Below are positions 13,691 through 19,997 of a stretch of 33,350 nucleotides of DNA, piece by piece. Under the pieces are notes generated by a model. It was not told where the DNA came from and ran no database searches. It saw only the letters and a program-made list of their open reading frames with translations. A program made the translations under genes and the position numbers. The DNA comes from a virus: positions 1-33,350 of IMG/VR virus record IMGVR_UViG_3300036828_000438. One strand, written 5' to 3'. Numbering within the stretch: position 1 is the first letter of the stretch; the number at the start of each line of letters is the position of its first letter.

Positions 13691-13957
13691 TCACAGATTG
13701 GCCAGCGCCCTCATGGTCTGGCAGCCCAGGCACGCGCACACGCTGGCCCCGCCGCAGCGCGGGCACCACCAGTAGGGCTCGTTCACGCCCGGCGACCAGC
13801 AGCCAGCCACGGGCTCGTGCTTCTCGGCCGGGATGCCGCAGCGCCCGCACGTATCGGGCACGTGGTGCCGCGAGCCGTCCGGGTAACGCCCCCCGGGAAG
13901 CGAGCAGGCCCGGGGGCTCCGGGCCTGCTCCTGGGTGCTATCGCTTGCTTCCGACAT
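13691..13957 (-). CDS. Small zinc-ribbon protein
   Basis: 88 residues from ATG 13957 with GGAGGAAGG upstream; it overlaps the basic peptide gene by 20 bp. It is Cys-rich: TCGRCGIPAEKHEP, then WWCPRCGGASVCACLGCQTM. These give at least two C-x2-C pairs and a His, enough for two zinc sites. The N-terminal 30 residues are Ser/Arg/Pro-rich and probably disordered. It is coupled to the gene upstream and precedes another zinc protein. No function can be assigned. Confidence 0.65.
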   Translation of the reverse strand: MSEASDSTQEQARSPRACSLPGGRYPDGSRHHVPDTCGRCGIPAEKHEPVAGCWSPGVNEPYWWCPRCGGASVCACLGCQTMRALANL

Positions 13958-14120
13958 ACGCGCTCGCCTTCCTCCGGTTACGACCTGGGCTGCGCTCGGG
14001 GTCCCGCTGGGTGCGCGCCGGGTTGTTCTTCGTCCGGCGGTGCTGGGCCGCGTACCGCGCGCACTTGACGCGGTTGCGGCCCCACTTGCGGTTCTTCTTG
14101 CCCTTCTTTTCCTTTGCCAC
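13938..14120 (-). CDS. Small highly basic protein
   Basis: 60 residues from GTG 14120, about a third Lys or Arg. The core motif RKWGRNRVKCARYAAQHRR, including the single Cys, resembles short basic proteins found in the structural region of many actinophages. These probably bind nucleic acid or RNA. The C-terminal part is Arg/Asn/Pro-rich. Its leader is unusually long (about 200 nt from the promoter at 14325-14354) and structured. The function is unknown; a DNA or RNA condensation role would fit the charge but is not shown. Confidence 0.6.
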   Translation of the reverse strand: MAKEKKGKKNRKWGRNRVKCARYAAQHRRTKNNPARTQRDPERSPGRNRRKASAYVGSKR

Positions 14121-14320
14121 GGGGTGGTGTCACCCCCTCTCCTGCTCAGCCCCCCTAGGGGTCTGGCAGGAGATGGCGCAGAACACGCACTCTTCTTTCC
14201 TCCTTGCGATGAGTTGCGATGAGCGAGGCGAAGCGGGCAGGGATTCTCCCAGGCGAAATGCGGTGCCTGCCTCTCAGTCGGCGTACAGCCTCTGAACTGC
14301 CTGGACGGCTCCGCCCCGCA
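14121..14320 (-). promoter_or_regulatory. Long structured leader with strong internal RBS
   Basis: About 200 nt without a recognised gene, downstream of the promoter 14325-14354. It has an AAGGAGG site followed at 8 nt by GTG that opens an 11-codon frame. A second GTG in another frame opens an 18-codon frame with a CxxxC motif (FCAISCQTPRG). These tiny frames run into a stem (arms 14139-14145 and 14166-14172, CTCCTGC/GCAGGAG) with an inner CCCC/GGGG extension. A leader peptide and attenuator hairpin is possible. Confidence 0.4.
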
Positions 14321-14324
14321 TCCG

Positions 14325-14354
14325 ACTATACAAGCAGCCCCGGGACGCTATCAA
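14325..14354 (-). promoter_or_regulatory. Sigma70-like promoter inside the end of the GT2 gene
   Basis: Minus-strand TTGATA (14349-14354) and TATAGT (14325-14330) with an 18-bp spacer. The -35 and spacer lie in the last codons of the glycosyltransferase gene, and the -10 overlaps its stop codon. It would start the transcript for the basic peptide, zinc proteins and possibly the connector genes. Confidence 0.65.
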
Positions 14355-15090
14355 ACGGCACCTCGTGGTAGCTCATGGGCGGGTAGCTGGCGCTGAAGCA
14401 GTCGGACTGGGAGTCGCGGAACAGCTTCTCCGCGAGCACCGGCAGCAGCCAGGTGGAATACTCCCCGATGTGGTTGGCCCGGGACCAGGTCGGGAACAGG
14501 CAGAACCGGCCGTCCCGCTGGACCTGCGCCCGCAGGTTGGTGTCCCACGCCTGGCTGCGCGACGGGTCGCCCCACTGCGGGTCGGCCCAGCCCTTGAACT
14601 CCGGGCGGATGTACCCTTCCCAGCGGTCCTTCCAGGTCCCGCTGATGAGCGGGCTGAACCAGCTGGCCCGGACCACCGCGCTGGTGTCCGCCGAGCTGCT
14701 GGCCTTGCAGTGCGCGGAGACGGCGATGACCTCCGGGCTGCCGACGTAGGTCCCGGCAGCCCAGCTGAAGTATTCCAGCGTATCCGTCGCCACCTCGATG
14801 TCCTCTTCCGCGATGACGGCAAACCGCGCGCCGTACTCGAAGGCCAGGTCAATGCCGTTGCGCGTGTTGGCCACGGTATTGAGCACGGATGAGTTGACGA
14901 CAATCCCCACGTTGTTGAAGACCCGGTGCGCCCAGCCGTCGAACTCCTTCACCGGGAAGTTCCCCGGCTCGATGCAGAACAGCAGGTGGGCGTCCTGCAC
15001 GCCGCGCACTTTCGCCCAGCTGTCCAGCGACTGGCGCAGGTACTTCTCCCGCTGGCCGCTGACGGTGAACGCGATGACCAGCTCAGCCAC
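14326..15090 (-). CDS. GT2-like (GT-A fold) glycosyltransferase
   Basis: 254 residues from GTG 15090 (8-bp overlap with the gene upstream). The N-terminus LVIAFTVSGQREKYLRQSLDSW is the start of a GT-A nucleotide-sugar-binding fold. AVIAEEDIEVATD (about residues 91-103) is in the place of the DxD metal-binding motif, with EED as the likely ligand. A substrate-side motif with WKDRWEGYIRPEFKGW and a later YHEV near the C-terminus are also visible. It is shorter than many host enzymes but similar in length to phage-encoded ones. Neighbouring capsid genes suggest it may glycosylate a virion protein; the acceptor is not shown. Confidence 0.75.
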   Translation of the reverse strand: MAELVIAFTVSGQREKYLRQSLDSWAKVRGVQDAHLLFCIEPGNFPVKEFDGWAHRVFNNVGIVVNSSVLNTVANTRNGIDLAFEYGARFAVIAEEDIEVATDTLEYFSWAAGTYVGSPEVIAVSAHCKASSSADTSAVVRASWFSPLISGTWKDRWEGYIRPEFKGWADPQWGDPSRSQAWDTNLRAQVQRDGRFCLFPTWSRANHIGEYSTWLLPVLAEKLFRDSQSDCFSASYPPMSYHEVPFDSVPGLLV

Positions 15091-15352
15091 TGGGTGCGCC
15101 CGCGCGCCGGCCCCGCTCCTTGGCCGTGCCGGCCTTCTGCTGAGCCGCCTCCCTGGCCGGGGCCGGGCCTTCCGCCTCCTCGGGTGCGTCCCGTTCCCAG
15201 AGGATGCTGGCCTCGGGGTAGGTCACGTTGGCGGTGTGGATGACCCAGCCGTCCGCCACCATCTGATCCATGTGGGCATGCGCGCCCTCGGCGTTCTCGT
15301 CCCCGACGCGGGGGCGGACGTCGTAGGAGTGCAGCCGGTACTGCTTCGCCAT
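15083..15352 (-). CDS. Small protein resembling DUF4177-type proteins
   Basis: 89 residues from ATG 15352. The first 50 residues (QYRLHSYDVRPRV... MDQMVADGWVIHTANVTYPE... SILWERD) follow the strand-helix-strand pattern of small phage proteins that contain an 'L-x-x-x-GW-x-[VI]' segment. The C-terminal third is Ala/Glu/Arg/Lys-rich and probably disordered. It is translationally coupled to the GT2-like gene by an 8-bp overlap. No function can be assigned. The ribosome-binding site is weak (AGGA 13 nt upstream). Confidence 0.6.
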   Translation of the reverse strand: MAKQYRLHSYDVRPRVGDENAEGAHAHMDQMVADGWVIHTANVTYPEASILWERDAPEEAEGPAPAREAAQQKAGTAKERGRRAGAPSG

Positions 15353-15453
15353 GGACAGGAAATCGTCCTGGCGCAGCGCGGTCTAAACCCTCACCTGCCG
15401 CCGGACGCGCGCCCTTTCCGTATCGTGCGCCTAGGTTCCCACTTGCCTCTGTC

Positions 15454-15609
15454 CTACCAGTACCAGCGCCGCCCGTAAACCGGGTGGCCGACCGACCCGG
15501 CCAGCCACAGAATCAGCCCGATGACCAGGACGATGATGCCGAGCGTCCAGAAAATCCCGATGCCGGTAACCACGCCCGCGATTAGCAGCAACGCGCCAAC
15601 GATAATCAT
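15454..15609 (-). CDS. Tiny membrane protein, DUF6131-like
   Basis: 51 residues from ATG 15609. It is almost all hydrophobic over residues 2-38 (MIIVGALLLIAG, then IFWTLGIIVLVIGLILWLAG), enough for two short membrane helices with a tight turn. It ends in GSVGHPVYGRRWYW. This matches the pattern I recall for the small actinobacterial DUF6131 family (MII-GxxLLxxG ... GSxGRPVGGRRxxx). The gene lies alone between the MCP terminator and the gene at 15083. Such a protein inside the capsid region is unusual. Its ribosome-binding site is modest (GGCGG). Confidence 0.7.
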   Translation of the reverse strand: MIIVGALLLIAGVVTGIGIFWTLGIIVLVIGLILWLAGSVGHPVYGRRWYW

Positions 15610-15750
15610 GGCCGCCTACTACCCGCCTGGCAACAGGCAAACGCGGCACCGGGTGCTGGCCCGGCCCCAGCCAAAGCCATGGCAAAGCCGGAACCTCGGT
15701 CTCGGGACCAGCCCGTAGGGGCCAGCACCACGGCTCCGCTGGTACATACG

Positions 15751-15787
15751 CGAGAGCCCCGCGCGCTGCTGCGCTGCGGGGCTCTCG
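15751..15787 (-). terminator. Terminator after the major capsid protein gene
   Basis: Perfect 12-bp inverted repeat CGAGAGCCCCGC (15751-15762) with 15776-15787 and a 13-nt loop. It begins 34 nt past the capsid gene stop. There is no U tract. Confidence 0.8.
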
Positions 15788-15820
15788 TGCGCCTGTGACG
15801 AGGCGTACCAGCTAGCCAGG

Positions 15821-17011
15821 TCAGTCGATGGTACCGCCACCGCCGGCCCAGTAACCGGCAGGTGCCGTGCCGTACGCCTGGACGATGTTGGTTGCCACCA
15901 GGAACTGTTCCGGCCGGGTCACGATGGGAAGCAGGTGCCACTCCAGGAGATACTGCCTGGCACTCGGGTCCTTCTCCTTCCAGGTCTTCGCATACTTCCC
16001 GGTGAACCCAGAAGGCGCTTCATCATCAGCCGTGGGGCCGATGAGCATTTCCATGGGCCGCTGGTCGCTGTAGTTGCCCATGTAAATCTGGCCGTCCGGC
16101 ACGAAGAACGTCAGGAGACCGGCGTCATTCTCGTACACGTGCTCGACCGTGGTCCAGTTCATGCCCATGAAGCCGGACAGGATGCCGGACGAGAAGTACT
16201 CGTCCTTCATGCGGTCGCTGATCATGGTGGCCGGGATGTTGACGGTACTGCCCGCGCCGGCGTGCACCCAGGCTTCCATGAGGGCGGCCATGGTGACCGT
16301 GGTGGCGAAGCACTCCCGGGCCGGGACCCGGCCGTGGATTTGGATAATCCTCTTCCAGCTTCTCACGTCCTCGATTATCTGGAACGGGCTGGCGTAGGTC
16401 GGGGTCTGGCCGAAGGACAGGTTGGTGTTCGCCTGGCCCATGGTCTGCGGCGTGTTCGGGAGAGGCTGCGGGCTGGCTGCGGGGACCTGGGTGCCCATGT
16501 AGACCAGCGAGGTGTTGGACAGCCACGGCGCAGCCGGGACGACGAAGTGGGACGCCGGGAACTTGAAGTCCACGGTGGCCTGAATCTCCGCGTAGTTGTA
16601 GTTGATGCCGCCGCCCATGGCCTGCCAGATGGACCACTCCGCGAAGTTGTCGAACCGCTGGTTCAGGTCGTTCACCTCGCGCAGGACCGACTTCTCCGCG
16701 TTAACCCGGGCCAGCTCGCCGGGCGTGCGCAGCCAGTGCAGCGTGGTGGGCTCGAAGACCTTCTTCTCACGAAGGTAGATGAAGCTGGCCGACTCCTGGC
16801 TCCTGCCCAGGCGCGAGATGATGTGCGCCTCGGAGTTGGGCACGTTGGGCTTGGCGACCATCCTGGAGCCCTTGATTACGTCCCAGGTCGCGGACGGGAA
16901 CGGCCACGGCGTCTGGTCCAGGCGATTGAGCATCATGAGCGTGTCGGGCACCATGAACTTCTCGACCACCCCGCGCAGGACGACGGGCTCCAGCAGGCTG
17001 ATGTCTGGCAT
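15821..17011 (-). CDS. Major capsid protein (lambda E-like, HK97 fold)
   Basis: 396 residues from ATG 17011 with GGGAGT eight bases upstream. The pattern fits the 'phage major capsid protein E' type: a start with SLLEPVVLRGVVEKF, long stretches with WDVIKGSRMVAKPN and AHIISRLGR, a helix with EVNDLNQRFDNFAEWSIWQA, and C-terminal P-domain-like segments (MISDRMKDEYFSS, GQIYMGNYSDQRPMEMLIGP, LLEWHLLPIVTRPEQF). Gene order of protease, decoration and capsid supports it. It forms the icosahedral shell. A strong terminator follows, so it is the last gene of the capsid operon. Confidence 0.88.
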   Translation of the reverse strand: MPDISLLEPVVLRGVVEKFMVPDTLMMLNRLDQTPWPFPSATWDVIKGSRMVAKPNVPNSEAHIISRLGRSQESASFIYLREKKVFEPTTLHWLRTPGELARVNAEKSVLREVNDLNQRFDNFAEWSIWQAMGGGINYNYAEIQATVDFKFPASHFVVPAAPWLSNTSLVYMGTQVPAASPQPLPNTPQTMGQANTNLSFGQTPTYASPFQIIEDVRSWKRIIQIHGRVPARECFATTVTMAALMEAWVHAGAGSTVNIPATMISDRMKDEYFSSGILSGFMGMNWTTVEHVYENDAGLLTFFVPDGQIYMGNYSDQRPMEMLIGPTADDEAPSGFTGKYAKTWKEKDPSARQYLLEWHLLPIVTRPEQFLVATNIVQAYGTAPAGYWAGGGGTID

Positions 17012-17144
17012 ATCCGGTTACTCCCGAGTCGATGCGTTCCGGTTGCAGCGACACCGTGGTGCCCGGCCTGCGCCGCCCGTGTCTCAGGGCCACTTGGCTG
17101 GCCTATGCCTGTCCTAATCGACCCGCATGCGCCCGGACATGCCT

Positions 17145-17210
17145 CGGCCCCTGCCGGGGGGGGGATGGCAGGGGCCGGGTGATGCAGTGCTGAGTGGGGG
17201 GGTTCTCAGC
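17145..17210 (-). terminator. Hairpins between decoration and major capsid genes
   Basis: An 11-bp stem CGGCCCCTGCC (17145-17155) pairs with 17167-17177 across an 11-nt loop. A 6-bp stem GCTGAG/CTCAGC (17189-17210) lies just before it on the minus strand. Both lie in the 238-bp gap before the capsid gene. They may be partial terminators or processing sites that set the decoration-to-capsid ratio. No strong promoter is visible in this gap. Confidence 0.6.
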
Positions 17211-17249
17211 CGTGCTGGATACCGTCAGCGTACGGCACTAAGCAAACAC

Positions 17250-17891
17250 CTAGAACAAGAAAGCATTAACGCCGGACGCAGCCGTCTGGCCGTCCATGGG
17301 ACCGCCGGGGAACGGGGCACCCTGCGGGCTGGCAGCGATGGACCCGCCGAACGGGGCGACCCGCGCGCCCATGGCAGTGAGCGTGGCCGCGACCACGCCG
17401 CCACCGGTGCCGGTCACGATGGTGCCGGTGTCCGTGCCGCTGACCAGGTTGGCGTTCAGAATCCCCCGGTAGACCAGGTTGCCCAGCTGGCCGGCCGGGG
17501 CCTTGCCGGCAGGGCTGGCCGGGAAGGCGACGACATGGCCGGCCACCAGCGCAGTGCCGAACGCGGTGTTGTACTGGGCGATGGTGTAGCCGAGGCCGCC
17601 AGTATCGCGTGCGTCCCGCAGTACGCCCAGCGCGACCTGGCGGCCGTCCGTGGCGGTGCCGTCGTAGGCGTAGTACAGGCCGGTGGCGGTGACCTTGCCC
17701 AGGATGCAGCCGGTCGGCAGGGCACCCTGGCCGGGCGCGAGCATGACGCCGCGCTGGGTGTACCCGGCCATGCTCAGCATCAGCTCCGCGACTACTTCAG
17801 CGTGGAACTCGTCACCGAACGGCGTGCCGTATTCATGAGTCGGCTTGACGTAGCCAGGTGGCTGGTCAAACTCGAAGGAATCCGCTGGCAT
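17250..17891 (-). CDS. Head decoration protein (lambda gpD-like)
   Basis: 213 residues from ATG 17891 with AAAGGAG nine bases upstream. The middle shows the gpD/HDPD pattern: LPTGCILGKVTATGLYYAYD, followed by GRQVALGVLRDARD, and later a Gly/Thr-rich set of strands. It is about twice as long as lambda gpD (110 residues), with an N-terminal helix-rich part and a C-terminal Gly/Ala/Pro tail. Decoration proteins bind the expanded capsid at its threefold positions and stabilise it. It lies between protease/scaffold and capsid genes, as expected. Confidence 0.82.
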   Translation of the reverse strand: MPADSFEFDQPPGYVKPTHEYGTPFGDEFHAEVVAELMLSMAGYTQRGVMLAPGQGALPTGCILGKVTATGLYYAYDGTATDGRQVALGVLRDARDTGGLGYTIAQYNTAFGTALVAGHVVAFPASPAGKAPAGQLGNLVYRGILNANLVSGTDTGTIVTGTGGGVVAATLTAMGARVAPFGGSIAASPQGAPFPGGPMDGQTAASGVNAFLF

Positions 17892-17922
17892 GGCCTGCTG
17901 CTCCTTTAGCTACCGGGTCCCG

Positions 17923-18984
17923 TTACTTCTTGTCCTTGGAGAACATCTGGCTGTGCTGCGCAGTCAGCCGCATGATCTCCTCGTCCACGTTCTCCTGCTG
18001 CTTCTGCTCGCCGTCCGGGGGAGCCTGGCCGTGCTGGTCGTTCAGCCGGACGTAGGGCTCCTTCTCCGGGGACAGGAAGTCCTCGACGCCCCGGCCGAGC
18101 AGGATTTCCTCAATCGCCCGGTTGCGGCTCTTGGGCAGCAGCCGCCCGACGCTGATGTACCCGTCGACCTCGCGCTCGGCCTGCTTGCGGGTCAGCGTGG
18201 CCACCTGGTCGGTGAGCACCTCGTTCTTGCCGGCCAGCTCGACAATCGCGCCGACCACGTCGCCGGCCTCCAGCTGGCCGTCGCTGAGCTTGACGCCGGC
18301 CCCGGTGTCCTTCAGCGCGTCCATGATGGCGGAGGTGAGCTGGGCGGTGTCGGCCTTGGCGCTGGCCTGCTCGGTGAGCGCCTCCACGTCAATGCCGTGC
18401 TCGGCCTTGAGCTGCTCCAGCAGCTCTTCCTTGGTCATAGCCACCGTCTCCTGTCCGCCCAGCACGATGATGTCGTCCTCTGTCTCATCGGCGGTGGCCG
18501 CGATGACTTCCTGGTAGTCCTCAAGGCCGGTGATGTACGGGCGGTTAGTGACGCAGACGTGCAGCAGGGCCGGCCCGACGCGCTCTTGCGTGGCCGTGTC
18601 CTTGTAGTTCATGTGCAGGAACGCGCTGGACCCGAGGTAGGTCTTGCCGAACTTCTCCGCATCCTGGCGCGCGTCGATGACGGCGTAGACCTTCTTGCCG
18701 TCGCGCTCCACGTCCACGACCTCACCGAGGTTGCGGGACGGGTCCTCACTGTGCCGGTTCTGCGCGTCGGCCAGCGGGACCTGGACGATGTCGGCCACGC
18801 CCGAGTTGAAGTTGTGCTTGAGCCTGGCGTACCAGTTGTCGTCCAGGTTGAAGGTCTGGCCCTCGTAGCTGAGCTGGCCCAGGTTCAGGATGTGCTTGCG
18901 GAACAGCCGGCCCTGCCGGCTCCGCGTCAGCGGGACATAGCCCTCGGCGTCACGCGGCGAGGGGATGATGAGCAGGTCTCCCAT
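17923..18984 (-). CDS. Capsid maturation protease / scaffold (Mu I-like)
   Basis: 353 residues from ATG 18984. The N-terminal 150 residues follow the Mu protein I/head-maturation protease pattern: MGDLLIIPSPRDAEG, NLDDNWYARLKHNFNSG, KKVYAVIDARQDAEKFGKT, FLHMNYKDTA and finally HVCVTNRPYITGL. The last of these is the typical 'xxx-TN-xP' end of the protease domain. The C-terminal half is helical and charged with EELLEQLKAEHG and KNEVLTDQVATLTRKQ, as expected for a scaffold. The protein should help assemble the procapsid and then cleave itself and the capsid protein. No ribosome-binding site precedes the ATG, so translation probably couples to the 50-aa gene just upstream. Confidence 0.8.
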   Translation of the reverse strand: MGDLLIIPSPRDAEGYVPLTRSRQGRLFRKHILNLGQLSYEGQTFNLDDNWYARLKHNFNSGVADIVQVPLADAQNRHSEDPSRNLGEVVDVERDGKKVYAVIDARQDAEKFGKTYLGSSAFLHMNYKDTATQERVGPALLHVCVTNRPYITGLEDYQEVIAATADETEDDIIVLGGQETVAMTKEELLEQLKAEHGIDVEALTEQASAKADTAQLTSAIMDALKDTGAGVKLSDGQLEAGDVVGAIVELAGKNEVLTDQVATLTRKQAEREVDGYISVGRLLPKSRNRAIEEILLGRGVEDFLSPEKEPYVRLNDQHGQAPPDGEQKQQENVDEEIMRLTAQHSQMFSKDKK

Positions 18985-19004
18985 GCAGGGAGAATCGGAT
19001 AGCC

Positions 19005-19157
19005 CTAGGAGACCGCTCCCGGCTGGATGGCTGCCTGCAACCGGGAGTGCCAGTCCTCGAAGATGATGACCTCGCCGTTGAAGACGGCAGGCCCGGTCAT
19101 TTCGTCACCACTGGCAAAGCCGTCACCGATCGTGAAGCTGTTTCCGTTGCTGAACAC
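19005..19157 (-). CDS. 50-aa protein at the start of the capsid operon
   Basis: 50 residues from GTG 19157 with AAGGGA nine bases upstream, ending in TAG at 19005-19007. The sequence is compact and not compositionally biased (MFSNGNSFTIGDGFAS... PAVFNGEVIIFEDWHSR), which supports real coding. Its stop is 20 nt before the protease start, which lacks its own ribosome-binding site, so this gene may feed ribosomes to it. It follows a hairpin and a dyad that likely form the operon's control region. I do not recognise the family. Confidence 0.6.
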   Translation of the reverse strand: MFSNGNSFTIGDGFASGDEMTGPAVFNGEVIIFEDWHSRLQAAIQPGAVS

Positions 19158-19192
19158 GTTGAGTAGTCCCTTCGTACCAGAACTGTCAGCGT

Positions 19193-19220
19193 GTTATACG
19201 GAAATGCGTCAGATGACGCA
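19193..19220 (-). promoter_or_regulatory. Possible capsid-operon promoter with operator dyad
   Basis: A TATAAC -10-like hexamer (minus strand, 19193-19198) precedes the 50-aa gene by about 36 nt. No good -35 is seen; instead a near-perfect dyad TGCGTCA-GA-TGACGCA (19205-19220) covers the spacer and -35 region. That arrangement suggests an activator-dependent or repressed promoter. Confidence 0.45.
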
Positions 19221-19222
19221 GA

Positions 19223-19243
19223 GGCCGGGCCTGCAACCCGGCC
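19223..19243 (-). terminator. Terminator hairpin before the capsid operon
   Basis: GGCCGGG (19223-19229) pairs with CCCGGCC (19237-19243), 7-nt loop. It lies 51 nt after the stop at 19294 and upstream of the capsid operon. Confidence 0.55.
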
Positions 19244-19293
19244 CCCGCTACTCAGGCGATGTCAGGGCGTGTCCTATGCAGGTGCCTTGTTCA

Positions 19294-19608
19294 TCATGCC
19301 GGTGATTGTACGGGCGTCAGCGCCTCGCTGGCCGCCTGGTGCCGGGCCAGGGTCAGCGCGTACCGGGCGGTGGACCCGTCCGGCACGTCGATCTCGTACC
19401 ACCGGCCGAAGTAGGGCGGCAGCTGCTCCAGCATGGCCACGTGCTGGCTCCAGCTGGCCTTGGTGCCCCTTGCCGCCATCTGCCCGTACGCCTGCCCGGT
19501 GATGTCCTCGTCGGCGGGGATGGCGGCCGAGTCGGGCACCTTCCCCTTGACCGGGGGGAGGAACACGACGGTCGGCCCCAGCTTGGATTCGTAGACCAGT
19601 GCCTTCAC
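19294..19608 (-). CDS. Small phage protein, unknown function
   Basis: 104 residues. GTG 19608 overlaps the stop of the gene upstream as GTGA; longer frames read into other genes. It begins with beta strands (KALVYESKLGPTVVFLPPVKG). A helical middle follows (ITGQAYGQMAARGTKASWSQHVAMLEQL) and the end contains WYEIDVPDGSTARYALTLARH. I do not recognise it. It belongs to the coupled chain giant protein, 130-aa protein, this gene, and ends just before a terminator hairpin. Confidence 0.65.
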   Translation of the reverse strand: MKALVYESKLGPTVVFLPPVKGKVPDSAAIPADEDITGQAYGQMAARGTKASWSQHVAMLEQLPPYFGRWYEIDVPDGSTARYALTLARHQAASEALTPVQSPA

Positions 19609-19997
19609 TTGTCCGGCTCCCCTCGTATCACGGTGTCTCCGCCGTGCGGCACGGCAGTAATGGAATCCTGGCGGTCCTTCTCCATGAGCCGGACCATCTC
19701 CGGTTGCAGGCTGCCCGACCAGACCATGGTCTGGTCGATGGTGTCGAACCGGACCCGGACGGCCCGGGGGGCTGACCGGAACTGCTCGTAGGACAGCACC
19801 TGGAGCGGGCCGAACACCTTGTGCGACCCGGAGTAGACCGGGAACCAGACCACCGGGTCGAGCCCGGCCATGCCGGTCACCACCACCCGGGGGACGTGGT
19901 AGTTGGCGTGGTTGCGCTCCTCGAAGTACGCGAGCAGGCCGTACGGGAACTCCCGGTCCAGCTTGGCCTGCCAGCGGGCCACCTGCTCGTCGGTCAC
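19605..19997 (-). CDS. Small phage protein coupled to the giant gene
   Basis: 130 residues from GTG 19997, which overlaps the giant gene stop as GTGA. An upstream in-frame ATG (20045) would lie inside the giant gene. The N-terminus has a helix (EQVARWQAKLDREF) and the middle is beta-rich (HVPRVVVTGMAGLDPVVWFP, VFGPLQVLSYEQF, AVRVRFDTIDQTMVW). The family is not recognised. Tight coupling to the giant gene suggests a chaperone or partner of that protein; this is inference. Confidence 0.65.
   Translation of the reverse strand: MTDEQVARWQAKLDREFPYGLLAYFEERNHANYHVPRVVVTGMAGLDPVVWFPVYSGSHKVFGPLQVLSYEQFRSAPRAVRVRFDTIDQTMVWSGSLQPEMVRLMEKDRQDSITAVPHGGDTVIRGEPDK

Noticed and set aside
14121-14172. HIT-domain gene remnant (CVFCAISCQTP resembles the start of HIT proteins)
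   Set aside because: Only about 18 codons are open and no further HIT sequence follows, so the likeness is too short to support.
15619-15840. Minus-strand frames between the capsid gene and the tiny membrane protein
   Set aside because: They span the capsid terminator hairpin and encode low-complexity Arg/Ala/Gly sequence. I see nothing else in that stretch.
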